From JBBEAM01 sp040882845 (lineage in GTDB: Bacteria > Pseudomonadota > Alphaproteobacteria > Kiloniellales > DSM-21159): DNA of 64,000 nt. Shown here one piece after another: positions 21,732 to 30,418 of the stretch (positions are counted from its first letter, which is position 1; every line of letters starts with the position of its first letter). Position numbers and translations under genes: made by a program. Location of the stretch: the NCBI GenBank assembly GCA_040882845.1, contig JBBEAM010000015.1, positions 1 to 64,000 of the forward strand. Reading direction: 5' to 3'. The notes below the pieces were generated by a model, which saw only the letters and a program-made list of their open reading frames with translations, was not told where the DNA came from and made no database searches.

Positions 21732-21748
21732 GGGTAAAAACATTTACC
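21732..21748. promoter_or_regulatory. Inverted repeat GGGTAAA-N4-TTTACC upstream of the orphan gene
   Basis: GGGTAAA (21732-21738) and TTTACC (21743-21748) form a short dyad with the same core as the phased repeats at 20680-20732. It lies about 50 bp before the orphan gene at 21796 and is probably its operator. Confidence 0.45.
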
Positions 21749-21795
21749 ATTACTCTCTTTGCACCCAGCCCCACGCAAGCGAAGGAGCGATGAAG

Positions 21796-22575
21796 ATGTT
21801 ACCCAAGGACCTCTACACCTCGATTCAATACGTCTCGGCCATCACCGAGATTGCCAGAGAGAACGGCATCAAGCTGGAAATCGGCTCGGATTTCGAAACC
21901 TTCCGCAACGCGCTCTCGGCCCATCCGGACATGCCGCCGCTCTATCCGATGTTCGATCCAGCGGCTTCCTACGTCGACTGGACCAACGGTCTGTGGATCC
22001 TCGGCACCGACGAGAAGGGCGAGATCGTGCATACCCAGGCGATGCGGCGGATCGACATGAGCCAGACCACGCTGGCCGAGCACATGCAGCTGCACCGCCG
22101 CAAGTACGTGATCCAGGGGGCGGCGATCGATCCCGACCTCTCCCTCTATGCCAAGGGCTCCGCCTGGCACAACATCCGCGGCAATGTCTGCTATCACGGC
22201 CAGCTCTGGCTGAAGGGCGGGCCAGGCGGTTACCGCGGCAAGGGCATGACCACCATCCTGCCGCGCCTCGCCATGGCGCTCGGCCACATGCAGTGGTCAC
22301 CGGACTACGTCTTCGGCTTCATGACGCCGAGGGCGGCCTGCGGCGGGCTTTCGGCGCGCGAGGGCTACATGCATTTCGAGCCCGGCATCTGGCGGGTCCC
22401 CGGCGACTCGAAGCCGCATGAGACTTGGATGGTCTGGATGGGCCGGGAGGATCTCGACCAGTTGCTGCGCTTCCCGGCGCACGAGCTCTACGAAAAACTG
22501 GTCGAGCCGGAGAAACGCAAGCTCGAGGAGGTTCCCCGGCCCTTGGTCAACGGCCGGGCGGCGGCCTATGCGTGA
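21796..22575 (+). CDS. Unrecognised protein paired with the LysR-headed regulator
   Basis: 259 residues; I do not recognise a family with confidence. There is no signal peptide or membrane segment. The middle contains GGYRGKGMTTILPRLAMALGHMQ followed by a strand-like DYVFGFMTPRAACGGLSAREGYMHFEPGIW; the RGKGMT loop then helix, and the GY.HF ending, resemble the acetyl-CoA loop and end of GNAT acyltransferases, but this is a weak visual resemblance. The C-terminus is charged. Start: GGAG at 21784-21787 lies 8 nt before ATG 21796; ATG 21790 would be too close. It shares an operator-like sequence with the upstream regulator. Confidence 0.6.
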   Translation: MLPKDLYTSIQYVSAITEIARENGIKLEIGSDFETFRNALSAHPDMPPLYPMFDPAASYVDWTNGLWILGTDEKGEIVHTQAMRRIDMSQTTLAEHMQLHRRKYVIQGAAIDPDLSLYAKGSAWHNIRGNVCYHGQLWLKGGPGGYRGKGMTTILPRLAMALGHMQWSPDYVFGFMTPRAACGGLSAREGYMHFEPGIWRVPGDSKPHETWMVWMGREDLDQLLRFPAHELYEKLVEPEKRKLEEVPRPLVNGRAAAYA

Positions 22576-22675
22576 GGCCATCGCAAGCGCATGACCGGCG
22601 TGCGGGCCGGAAGGCGGCGTGATGCCCCGCTCCGGGGGTCACGTCCCATCCGGGCCTGGCGGCACGGGGCGGAAG

Positions 22676-23068
22676 TCAGCTGTCGGCGCGCTTGCGCAGC
22701 GGCAGCCGGGCGACGCGCACGCCCTCCTCGGCCAGCTCGCTGGCTTCCTGCGGCGTGGCTTCGCCGTAGATGCCGCGGGGATCGGTCTCGCCGTAGTGTA
22801 TCCGCCGCGCCTCCTCGGGGAAGCGCGGGCCGACGTACTCGCAGTTCTCCTCGACGTAGCTTTGCAGCTTGGCCAGCGCCGCCTGGGCCTGCTGCAGCTC
22901 GCCCTTCTTGCCGACGCTGGGCGCCATGATCTGCTTGTCGATCTTGGCCGAGCCGCAGACCGGGCAGGCCACCTTGCGCAGCTTGCGCTGCGCGTCGTAG
23001 GCAGCGGAGTTCTGGAACCAGCCTTCGAAGGCGTGGTCGTTGCGGCAGGTCAGGTCGTAGCGAATCAT
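22676..23068 (-). CDS. DUF1178 family protein
   Basis: 130 residues. The N-terminus MIRYDLTCRNDHAFEGWFQNSAAYDAQ...KVACPVCGSAKIDKQIMAP is the DUF1178 pattern: a zinc-ribbon-like pair (one Cys near residue 8, then CPVC) in a small cytosolic protein. The family is of unknown function and in alphaproteobacteria usually lies next to grxC and Nit-type amidase genes, as here with three genes between. ATG 23068 gives the family N-terminus; a TTG 12 nt upstream is possible. Confidence 0.88.
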   Translation of the reverse strand: MIRYDLTCRNDHAFEGWFQNSAAYDAQRKLRKVACPVCGSAKIDKQIMAPSVGKKGELQQAQAALAKLQSYVEENCEYVGPRFPEEARRIHYGETDPRGIYGEATPQEASELAEEGVRVARLPLRKRADS

Positions 23069-23132
23069 GTCTGTTTCCAAAGAGATAGACTCTTTAAATG
23101 GCGGTATTCCTGGGAAAAGGCAAGATGGTGAG

Positions 23133-23675
23133 ATGAACGCTCCTCACGAAGACAGCGCCCCCTCGCCCTGGGTCGAGCGCTTCGCGCCGCTGGTACCCAA
23201 GTGCGGGGCCGTGCTCGATCTGGCCGCCGGCGCCGGCCGCCACGCCCGGCTGTTCCACGAGCTGGGGCACCCGGTGACCGCGGCAGACCGGGATGTTTCC
23301 CGGCTACCCAACTTACCCAGGCTGGAGGCGGTCGAGACCGATCTCGAGGACGGCCGGCCCTTCCCCTTCCTGGAGGAGGACTTCGCCGGAGTGGTCGTCA
23401 CCAGCTACCTCCACCGCCCGATCCTGCCAGACATCGTCGGTAGCGTCGGCCCGGAGGGACTGCTGATCTACGAGACTTTCGCAGCCGGCAACGAAGCCTT
23501 CGGCAAGCCGGGCAACCCAAACTTCCTGCTGCGCCCCGGCGAGCTTCTCGAGGCGGTACGCGGCCGGCTGCGGGTGCTTGCCTACGAGGACCTCATCGTC
23601 GAGACTCCCACCTCTTCCAGTAAAACGGCCGCCGCGATCCAGCGCATTGCCGCGCGCAACGAAAGCAAGGTCTGA
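23133..23675 (+). CDS. Class I SAM-dependent methyltransferase
   Basis: 180 residues. SAM motif I is VLDLAAGAGRHARLF, with an acidic strand end (VTAADRD) and post-motif (VVVTSYLHRPILPDIVGSVGPEGLLIYETFA). It resembles the small TehB/thiopurine-type methyltransferases that lie beside DUF1178 genes; the acceptor is unknown. ATG 23133 is chosen; the frame is open back to 23067 but that part overlaps the divergent gene's start. It ends 4 bp before the nitrilase gene. Confidence 0.78.
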   Translation: MNAPHEDSAPSPWVERFAPLVPKCGAVLDLAAGAGRHARLFHELGHPVTAADRDVSRLPNLPRLEAVETDLEDGRPFPFLEEDFAGVVVTSYLHRPILPDIVGSVGPEGLLIYETFAAGNEAFGKPGNPNFLLRPGELLEAVRGRLRVLAYEDLIVETPTSSSKTAAAIQRIAARNESKV

Positions 23676-23679
23676 GGCC

Positions 23680-24642
23680 ATGACAGAACCCTTCATCGCC
23701 GCCGTCGTGCAGGCTGCTCCTGTGGTCTTCGACACCGCCCGCACTCTGGAGAAGCTGCGCAGCCTGACGGATGACGCGGCGGCAACCGGCGCCAGGCTTG
23801 TGGTCTTCCCCGAGGCTTTTGTCTCGGCCTATCCCAAGGGTCTCGACTTCGGCGCCCGGATCGGCCTGCGCGCGCCCGAGGGCCGCGAGGACTTCCTCCG
23901 CTACTGGGAGAGTTCGATCGACGTGCCCGGCCCCGAGACCGAGATCATCGGCCAGGCCGCAGAGGCCGCCGGGGTGTATCTGGTCGTCGGGGTGATGGAG
24001 CGCGAGCTCGGCACGCTCTACTGCACGGCGCTGTTCTTCGCCCCCGACGGACGGCTGCTCGGCAAGCACAGGAAGCTGATGCCGACGGCGCTCGAGCGCC
24101 TGGTCTGGGGCTTCGGCGACGGCTCCACCCTGCCAGTGCTCGACACGCCGCTCGGCAAGCTCGGCGCCGTGATCTGCTGGGAAAACTACATGCCGCTGCT
24201 GCGCATGACGATGTATTCCAAGGGGATCGAGCTCTACTGCGCGCCGACCGCGGACGACCGCGAGACCTGGCTGCCGACCATGCGGACCGTGGCGCTGGAA
24301 GGCCGCTGCTTCGTGCTCTCGGCCTGCCAGTACCTGACCCGCGGCGACTGCCCCAAGGACTACGCCGCGATCCAGGGCGACGATCCGGCCACGGTGCTGA
24401 TGCGCGGCGGCTCCTGCATTGTCGGGCCGCTCGGGCAGGTCCTTGCGGAACCGGATTTCGAAGGCGAAACCATCCTGACCGCCGAGATCGACCGGCGGGA
24501 GATCGCCAAAGGCAAGTACGACTTCGACGCCGCCGGGCACTACGCCCGGCCCGACGTCTTCCAGCTCCACGTCAACGAGCGGCCGCAACCCGCCGTGGTT
24601 TCCAACAGCGGCGCGCCCGGCGATCCCTCCGCGAAGGATTGA
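23680..24642 (+). CDS. Nitrilase
   Basis: 320 residues of the carbon-nitrogen hydrolase fold. The triad is in place: Glu in LVVFPEAFVSAYPKG, Lys in GKHRKLMPTALERLVWG, Cys in GAVICWENYMPLLRM. The CWENYMP sequence and the AYPKG...FGARIG block are those of true nitrilases (EC 3.5.5.1, R-CN to R-COOH and NH3) rather than amidases. It lies 4 bp after the methyltransferase gene on the same strand, so the two form a probable two-gene operon, and it converges on the Nit amidase gene with a 3-bp gap. Natural substrates are unknown. Confidence 0.88.
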   Translation: MTEPFIAAVVQAAPVVFDTARTLEKLRSLTDDAAATGARLVVFPEAFVSAYPKGLDFGARIGLRAPEGREDFLRYWESSIDVPGPETEIIGQAAEAAGVYLVVGVMERELGTLYCTALFFAPDGRLLGKHRKLMPTALERLVWGFGDGSTLPVLDTPLGKLGAVICWENYMPLLRMTMYSKGIELYCAPTADDRETWLPTMRTVALEGRCFVLSACQYLTRGDCPKDYAAIQGDDPATVLMRGGSCIVGPLGQVLAEPDFEGETILTAEIDRREIAKGKYDFDAAGHYARPDVFQLHVNERPQPAVVSNSGAPGDPSAKD

Positions 24643-24645
24643 GCG

Positions 24646-25500
24646 TCACTCGCCCGCGGCGCGCAGGCTTTCGGGGTTTCTGATTTCGTAACTGGGAGTC
24701 TGGCTCCAGGCTGGGATCATGCGCCGCGCCTCGGCCACCTTGGCGAGATCGATCTCGGCGGAGACCGTGCCAACCTCCTCGCCGCTATCGGCCAGGACCT
24801 CGCCCCAGGGCGCGACGATCAGGGAGTGGCCATAGGTCTCGCGATCGCGGGAGTGGGTGCCGCACTGCGCCGCGGCGAGGACGTAGCAGCCGGTCTCGAT
24901 CGCCCGCGCGCGCAGCAGAACATGCCAATGCGCCTTGCCGGTGAAGCGGGTGAAGGCGGCGGGCACCACCAGGATCTCGGCGCCGGCCTGGGCGAGATCG
25001 CGGTAGAGCTGCGGAAAGCGCAGGTCGTAGCAGATCGTCATGCCGAGCTTGCCCCAGGGCAGCGCGGCCAGCACCGCTTCGCGCCCCGGCTTGAAGAGCT
25101 TGGATTCGCGGTAGCTCTGGCCATCGGGAATCTCGACGTCGAACATGTGGATCTTGTCGTAGGTCGCGGCGAGCTCACCCTGCGGATCGATCAGAAGCTG
25201 CCGGTTGGCGAGGCGGTCCTCGGCCAGCTTGACGGTGATCGAGCCGATCGACAGCCAAGCCTCCAGCTCCTTCGCCAGCGCGCAGAAAGCCGGCACCGCC
25301 GGATGGCTGTCCATCGGCGCCGCCTTGGCCAGCTGCTCGGGCTTGCGCATCTCGATCAGCGGCGTGTTCTCGGGTGTGGCGATGAAGTCGGCGCCGCCGT
25401 CGCGGGCGCGCCGGATGCCTTCCACGCCCGCGGCGATCCCCGCGCCGAGATCGTCGGGCGCGTTGAGCTGCACGCAGGCGGCGCGGAAGGCGGCGGTCAC
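24646..25500 (-). CDS. Carbon-nitrogen hydrolase, Nit1-like (deaminated glutathione amidase)
   Basis: 284 residues. Triad: Glu in IATPENT, Lys in ATYDKIHMFDVEIPDG, Cys in GMTICYDLRFPQLYRDLA. The IHMFD and CYDLRFP motifs are those of Nit/YbeM amidases, which repair deaminated glutathione made by transaminases. Its neighbour grxC, also thiol-related, supports that role. The start GTG 25500 overlaps the grxC stop by 4 bp (GTGA), so translation is coupled. Confidence 0.9.
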   Translation of the reverse strand: MTAAFRAACVQLNAPDDLGAGIAAGVEGIRRARDGGADFIATPENTPLIEMRKPEQLAKAAPMDSHPAVPAFCALAKELEAWLSIGSITVKLAEDRLANRQLLIDPQGELAATYDKIHMFDVEIPDGQSYRESKLFKPGREAVLAALPWGKLGMTICYDLRFPQLYRDLAQAGAEILVVPAAFTRFTGKAHWHVLLRARAIETGCYVLAAAQCGTHSRDRETYGHSLIVAPWGEVLADSGEEVGTVSAEIDLAKVAEARRMIPAWSQTPSYEIRNPESLRAAGE

Positions 25501-25763
25501 GCCGCCTGGCCCTCCAGCAGCGGGTCGAGCTTGCCTTCGGCTTCAAGGGCGTAGAGCTCGTCGCAGCCGCCGATATGGGTTTCGCCGATGAAGATCTGCG
25601 GCACCGAGGTGAGGCCGCCGGCCTTCTCGACCATCTCCCGCTTGCGCAGCGGATGCTGCATCAGGTCGATCTCGGTGAAGGGCACCTCCTTCTCCTTCAG
25701 CAGGCGCTTGGCGCGCGTGCAGAAGGGGCAGAGCATGCTCGAGTAAATGGTCACTTCCGTCAT
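25497..25763 (-). CDS. grxC: Glutaredoxin 3
   Basis: 88 residues, typical for GrxC. The dithiol active site CPFC lies in YSSMLCPFCTRAKRLL near residues 12-15; the glutathione-binding TVPQIF-type loop is SVPQIFIGETHIGG with the cis-Pro, followed by GGCDEL. It reduces protein and low-molecular-weight disulfides with glutathione in the cytoplasm. ATG 25763 is the family start. First gene of a pair with the Nit amidase. Confidence 0.96.
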   Translation of the reverse strand: MTEVTIYSSMLCPFCTRAKRLLKEKEVPFTEIDLMQHPLRKREMVEKAGGLTSVPQIFIGETHIGGCDELYALEAEGKLDPLLEGQAA

Positions 25764-25957
25764 GGGGAACGCCCTCTCCTTCCTTTGCGCCCTGGCGCTA
25801 CGCGCCCAGGCCATGTTGCACTGCACTATCATATAGGGACCGGCCGCAAAGTTTTTAGCATCCGGCGCACAGCTCCTGGGAAGACCGGGCCACTTCGCCG
25901 CACCCCTGTCCCGGCGCTAAGCTGACGCGCCGCCTATGCAAAAGCAAGGAACCCGCC

Positions 25958-26926
25958 ATGCCGCTTTCGACCCCGCTGACCGAGCTGCTGGAGATCGAGC
26001 ATCCAGTGATCCTGGCACCCATGGGCATGGTCTCCGGCGGCGCCCTGGCGGCTGCGGTGACCGGCGGCGGCGGCCTCGGCCTGATCGGCGCCGGCTACGG
26101 CAGGGCCGACTGGCTGGACGCACAGTTCGAAGCGGCGGGCAACGCCCGGGTCGGCGTCGGCTTCATCACCTGGAGCCTGGACAAGCAGCCGGAGCTGCTC
26201 GACCGCTGCCTCGAGCGCAGCCCGGCGGCGGTGATGCTCTCCTTCGGCGATCCGGCGCCCTATGTGCCGAAAATCAAAGACGCCGGCGGCAAGGTGATCT
26301 GCCAGGTGCAGACGGTCCGCGACGCCAAGGCGGCGGCCCAGGCCGGCGCCGACGTCATCGTCGCCCAGGGCACCGAGGCCGGCGGTCACGGCGCCAGCCG
26401 CGCGACCCTGCCGTTGGTTCCGGCCGTGGTCGACGCGGTCGGCCCGCTTCCCGTGGCGGCGGCGGGGGGCATCGCCGACGGGCGCGGCCTGGCGGCGGCC
26501 CTGGCGCTGGGCGCGGACGGGGTGCTGCTCGGCAGCTACTTCTACATCGCCGAGGAATCCCTGGTGCATCCCAGATTGAAGCAGGCGGTGCTGGCCGGCA
26601 GCGGCGACGACGTGGTGCGCACCAAGGTCTTCGACATGGTGCGCGGCTACACCTGGCCCGAGCCCTATACCGGCGGCGCGTTGGCCAACGACTTCCTCAA
26701 GCGCTGGCACGGCCGGGAGGAAGCGCTGCAGGCGGAGCTCGACAGCGAGATGCCGCGCTATGCCGAGGCTGCCGCGGAGGGCGACCCGGAGACCCACGTG
26801 CTGTTCATCAGCCAGAGCGCCGACCTGCTGCGCGAGAGCAAGCCCGCGGAGGCGATGCTGGAGAAGCTGATGCAACAGACCGAGAGCGAACTGACCCGCC
26901 TCGCGGAGCTCGCGCAGAGGCTATAG
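25958..26926 (+). CDS. Nitronate monooxygenase (NMO, 2-nitropropane dioxygenase-like)
   Basis: 322 residues. FMN-dependent TIM barrel: N-terminal PVILAPMGMVSGGALAAAVTGGGGLGLIG, the catalytic-region GTEAGGHGA, and the phosphate-binding PVAAAGGIADGRGLAAALALGADGVLLGS. It would oxidise alkyl nitronates such as propionate-3-nitronate. AAGGA precedes ATG 25958. It converges on comF with a 7-bp gap. Confidence 0.9.
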   Translation: MPLSTPLTELLEIEHPVILAPMGMVSGGALAAAVTGGGGLGLIGAGYGRADWLDAQFEAAGNARVGVGFITWSLDKQPELLDRCLERSPAAVMLSFGDPAPYVPKIKDAGGKVICQVQTVRDAKAAAQAGADVIVAQGTEAGGHGASRATLPLVPAVVDAVGPLPVAAAGGIADGRGLAAALALGADGVLLGSYFYIAEESLVHPRLKQAVLAGSGDDVVRTKVFDMVRGYTWPEPYTGGALANDFLKRWHGREEALQAELDSEMPRYAEAAAEGDPETHVLFISQSADLLRESKPAEAMLEKLMQQTESELTRLAELAQRL

Positions 26927-26933
26927 CCGCCTT

Positions 26934-27680
26934 CTAGCGGCGCACCACCCGCGCCATAGTCAGGGCATCGACCGCCGCCGCGCCGCCGCGCAGCAGGGTC
27001 TTGGCGCAGGCCTCCAGGGTCGCGCCGGTGGTCATCACGTCGTCGATCAGCAGCACCTTTTTCCCGGCCAGCGCCGCCCTGTGGCGCGGCGCCACGGCAA
27101 AGGCTCCGGCAACGTTTTTCTGCCGCTCGGCCCGGCTGCGGCGGCCCTGGGAGGGGGTGTAGCGCTTGCGCAGCAGCAGATCGGCGATCACCGGCTTGCC
27201 CCGGCCGAGCGCATGGGCGAGCAGCGCCGCCTGGTTGTAGCGCCGCTCGAACAGGCGGCGGCGGTGCAGCGGCACCGGCGCCAGCCAGTCGGCTTCGGCC
27301 AGCAGCTCGGCGCCGGCGCGGCCCATCCAGGCGGCGAAGCTGGGCGCGGCTTCGGTGCGGTCGGCGTGCTTGAAACGCAGCAGCATGGCCTTGCTGGCGT
27401 CGTCGTAGCGCAGCGCCGCGCGGGCGCGGCCATAGGCGGGACGCTCGGCGAGGCAGCCGCCACAGAGCGCGTCCGGTCCCTGCTCGAACTCGAAGGGCAG
27501 GCCGCAGGCGGCGCAGAGCGGAGGCGCCAGCCAGTCGAGCGCGCTCCAGCAGCCGACGCAGAGCGTGCCCGGCGTCTCCACCGTCGTGCCGCAGGCCAGG
27601 CAGCGCGGCGGCAGCACGGCATCGATCAGGCGAAAGGCCGCCGCGCGCAGCGAAAACAACCGGGGTGCGATCTCCGACAT
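26934..27680 (-). CDS. comF: ComF-family amidophosphoribosyltransferase-like protein
   Basis: 248 residues. The N-terminus has zinc-ribbon Cys pairs (PPRCLACG, LCVGCW, LCAACG, LCGGC), then a phosphoribosyltransferase domain with the PRPP loop VLLIDDVMTTGATLEACA. ComF proteins take part in natural DNA uptake in some bacteria, but in alphaproteobacteria the gene is a conserved neighbour of grxC. ATG 27680 has GGAGGAG 9 nt upstream; the longer frame to 27737 has no such site. Confidence 0.9.
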   Translation of the reverse strand: MSEIAPRLFSLRAAAFRLIDAVLPPRCLACGTTVETPGTLCVGCWSALDWLAPPLCAACGLPFEFEQGPDALCGGCLAERPAYGRARAALRYDDASKAMLLRFKHADRTEAAPSFAAWMGRAGAELLAEADWLAPVPLHRRRLFERRYNQAALLAHALGRGKPVIADLLLRKRYTPSQGRRSRAERQKNVAGAFAVAPRHRAALAGKKVLLIDDVMTTGATLEACAKTLLRGGAAAVDALTMARVVRR

Positions 27681-27760
27681 CGCGGAATGCTCCTCCGCGC
27701 AGAGGGAAGCGTCAATCGCAAGTCTTTGCCTCGCCACCCCCGCTGCCGCATATAGGGGGC

Positions 27761-28681
27761 ATGGACGCGCCGCAGCTGATCTTCGACCGCCGGGCGGTCC
27801 GCCGCCACCGGGAGCGCGCGGCGGCGGGCTGGGAGGCTCACGACTTCCTGGTGCGCGAGGCCGCGGAGCGTCTGGCCGAGCGTCTGCCGGACATCAAGCG
27901 CGCCTTTCCGCTCGCCCTCGATCTCGGCTGCCACGGCGGCGAGCTCAGGCGAGCGCTGGCCGGGCGCGGCGGCATCGAAACCCTGATCCAGAGCGACCCG
28001 GCGGCCGCTTTCGCCACCCGCGCCGCCGGAGGCGGTCCGGCGGTGGTCGCCGAGGAGGACCTGCTGCCCTTCGCCGCCGGGCGCTTCGACCTGGTGCTCT
28101 CGTCATTGTCGCTGCACTGGGTCAACGACCTGCCCGGCGCGCTGCTGCAGATCCGCCAGGCGCTCAAGCCCGACGGCCTGCTGCTGGCCAGCCTGCTCGG
28201 TGGCGATACCTTGTGGGAGCTGCGCCGCAGCCTGATGCGCGCCGAGGCCGAGCTGAGCGGCGGAGCCAGCCCCCGGGTTTCGCCCTTCGTCGAGCTGCGC
28301 GACGCCGCCGGGCTGCTGCAGCGCGCCGGCTTCGCCCTGCCGGTGGCCGACGTCGACCGCATCACCGTCAGCTATCCCGACCCCCTGGCGCTGCTGCGCG
28401 AGCTGCGCGCCATGGGAGAGAGCAATGCGCTGGCCGAGCGGCCGCGCGGCGTGCCGCCCCGCGAACTGCTGCCCCGCGCCGCGGCGCTCTACATGGAGGA
28501 GTTCGCCGGGGAAGACGGGCGCGTGCCCGCGACCTTCGAGCTGGTGACCCTCACGGCCTGGAGTCCGCACGAGTCGCAGCCGCAGCCGCTGCGCCCCGGC
28601 AGCGCCGAGGCGCGTCTGGCCGAGGCGCTTGGCACCGAGGAGAAACCGGCGGGGGATAAGGCCGCCCCGAGGAAAAGCTAG
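27761..28681 (+). CDS. SAM-dependent methyltransferase, BioC/NDUFAF5-like
   Basis: 306 residues. LIFDRRAVRRHRERAA at the start, followed by SAM motif I ALDLGCHGGELRRAL, then DLVLSSLSLHWVNDLPGALLQIRQALKPDGLLLASLLGGDTLWELRRSL. The LSSLSLHWVNDLPG block is typical of NDUFAF5-type proteins (complex I assembly, Arg hydroxylation in mitochondria) and of BioC relatives. Function in bacteria is unproven. Divergent from comF; its stop codon overlaps that of the convergent mutT gene (CTAG at 28678-28681). Confidence 0.85.
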   Translation: MDAPQLIFDRRAVRRHRERAAAGWEAHDFLVREAAERLAERLPDIKRAFPLALDLGCHGGELRRALAGRGGIETLIQSDPAAAFATRAAGGGPAVVAEEDLLPFAAGRFDLVLSSLSLHWVNDLPGALLQIRQALKPDGLLLASLLGGDTLWELRRSLMRAEAELSGGASPRVSPFVELRDAAGLLQRAGFALPVADVDRITVSYPDPLALLRELRAMGESNALAERPRGVPPRELLPRAAALYMEEFAGEDGRVPATFELVTLTAWSPHESQPQPLRPGSAEARLAEALGTEEKPAGDKAAPRKS

Positions 28682-29148
28682 AGCAGGTCCCTGAGGAGCG
28701 CGATCAGCGGCTCGTCGGCCGGAGGCATCTCGTAGTCTGCGAGGCGCGCTGGGCGAACCCAGGCGATCTCCTGCCCCTCCTGCGGCGCGAGGACGCCCTT
28801 CCACACCCGGCAGGCGTAGAGCGGCATCAGCAGGTGGAAGTCGTCGTAGCTATGCGAAGCGAAGCCGATGGCCGCCAGGCAGCTTTCCCGCGTGTCGATG
28901 CCGAGCTCCTCCCTGAGCTCGCGGATCAGCGCCGCCTCGGGCGTCTCGCCCTCGTGGACCTTGCCGCCGGGAAACTCCCAGAGCCCGGCCATGACCTTGC
29001 CTTCGGGGCGCTGGGCGAGCAGCACCCGGCCGTCGGCATCGACCAGCGCGGCGGCGGCGACCAGCACAAGGGGCTTGGCTGAATCGGAGGCTTGTGCCGC
29101 GGCGGCGCGGCCGCCCGCGTCCCAGCAGCCCGAAGGGGTGTCGCTCAT
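28678..29148 (-). CDS. mutT: 8-oxo-dGTP diphosphatase, MutT-type NUDIX hydrolase
   Basis: 156 residues. The Nudix box is complete: GGKVHEGETPEAALIRELREELGI. The preceding VLLAQRPEGKVMAGLWEFPGGK is characteristic of MutT, which removes 8-oxo-dGTP from the nucleotide pool to prevent A:T to C:G mutation. It follows argJ by 4 bp on the same strand. Confidence 0.92.
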   Translation of the reverse strand: MSDTPSGCWDAGGRAAAAQASDSAKPLVLVAAAALVDADGRVLLAQRPEGKVMAGLWEFPGGKVHEGETPEAALIRELREELGIDTRESCLAAIGFASHSYDDFHLLMPLYACRVWKGVLAPQEGQEIAWVRPARLADYEMPPADEPLIALLRDLL

Positions 29149-29152
29149 GGCG

Positions 29153-30388
29153 CTAGCTGCGGTAATCGCCGTTGATGGCGATGTAGCCGTGGGTCAGGTC
29201 GCAGGTCCAGATCGTCGCCTTGCCCCGGCCCATGCCGAGGTCGACGGCGATCTCGATCTCCTTGCCTTTCATGTGCGCCGTCACCGGCGCCTCGTCGTAG
29301 TCGGGACGGCGCGCGCCCTTTTCGGTCAGGCGGACGCCGCCGATGGAAACCGCGAGCTTGGCCTGATCCTGCGGCTCGCCGGACTTGCCGACCGCCATGA
29401 CGATGCGGCCCCAGTTGGCGTCCTCGCCGGCGATCGCCGTCTTGACCAGCGGCGAGTTGGCGATGGCGCGGCCGACCCGCTTGGCCGAGTCCGCGTTCTT
29501 GGCGCCGCTGATGGAGACCGTCACGAACTTGCTGGCCCCCTCGCCGTCGCGCGCGACCTGCTGCGCCAGGTCGATCAGCAGATCCTCCAGCGCGGCGCGG
29601 AATTCCTGCAGGTTCTTGTCGGAAGCCTTGGCGACCCGCGGGTGCTTGGCCTGGCCGGTGGCGGCAAGGATCAGGCTGTCGCTGGTCGAGGTGTCGCCGT
29701 CCACGGTCATGCAGTTGAAGGAGCGGTCGGCGCCGCGCTTCAGCATCGCCTGCAGCGCCGCCGCCGGAATCTTGGCGTCGGTGGCGACGAAGGCAAGCAT
29801 GGTCGCCATGTCCGGCTCGATCATGCCGGAGCCCTTGGCGATGCCGTTCAGGGTGACGGTGGTCTTGCCGATTGTCGCGCTGCGGCTGGCCAGCTTGGGG
29901 AAGGTGTCGGTGGTCATGATCGCCTCGGCCGCCGCCCGCCAGGCGTCGGCCTTGAGCGCCTTGGCCAGCGCCGGCAGGCCGCCGACGATCCTGCCGACCG
30001 GCAGCGGCTCGCCGATCACCCCGGTCGAGGCGACGAAGACCTCCTTCGCCTTGCAGCCCAGCACCTGGGCCGCCGCGGTCGCCGTGGCGTCGGCGGCATG
30101 CCAGCCGGACTCGCCGGTGAAGACGTTGGCGTTGCCGGCGTTGACCACGATGGCGCGGCCCTTACCGCCTTTCAGGGCTTCGCGGCACCAGCGCACGGCG
30201 GGCCCGGCGGTCAGCGAACGGGTGAAGACACCGGCGATCGCCGTGCCGGGGGCGAAGTCGATCAGCAGGACGTCCTTGCGGCCCTTGTACTTGATGCCGC
30301 AGGCCCGCGCCGAGAGACGCGCACCCTTCAGCGCGGGCAGCTTCTGAAAGCGGGCGGGCGCCAGCGGCGACTTCTTCAGCTTCGGCAT
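29153..30388 (-). CDS. argJ: Bifunctional glutamate N-acetyltransferase / N-acetylglutamate synthase ArgJ
   Basis: 411 residues. ArgJ recycles the acetyl group in arginine synthesis. It is made as a precursor that cleaves itself before a conserved Thr in the ATM(L) sequence, visible here in IEPDMATMLAF. The substrate region VNAGNANVFTGESGWHAADATA and the oxyanion-hole segment STGVIGEPL are present. It stands between a parvulin gene (30 bp upstream) and mutT on one strand, a conserved alphaproteobacterial order. Confidence 0.95.
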   Translation of the reverse strand: MPKLKKSPLAPARFQKLPALKGARLSARACGIKYKGRKDVLLIDFAPGTAIAGVFTRSLTAGPAVRWCREALKGGKGRAIVVNAGNANVFTGESGWHAADATATAAAQVLGCKAKEVFVASTGVIGEPLPVGRIVGGLPALAKALKADAWRAAAEAIMTTDTFPKLASRSATIGKTTVTLNGIAKGSGMIEPDMATMLAFVATDAKIPAAALQAMLKRGADRSFNCMTVDGDTSTSDSLILAATGQAKHPRVAKASDKNLQEFRAALEDLLIDLAQQVARDGEGASKFVTVSISGAKNADSAKRVGRAIANSPLVKTAIAGEDANWGRIVMAVGKSGEPQDQAKLAVSIGGVRLTEKGARRPDYDEAPVTAHMKGKEIEIAVDLGMGRGKATIWTCDLTHGYIAINGDYRS

Positions 30389-30418
30389 CCGGCGCGCCGC
30401 GCGCTTCGAGTGGCGCCG

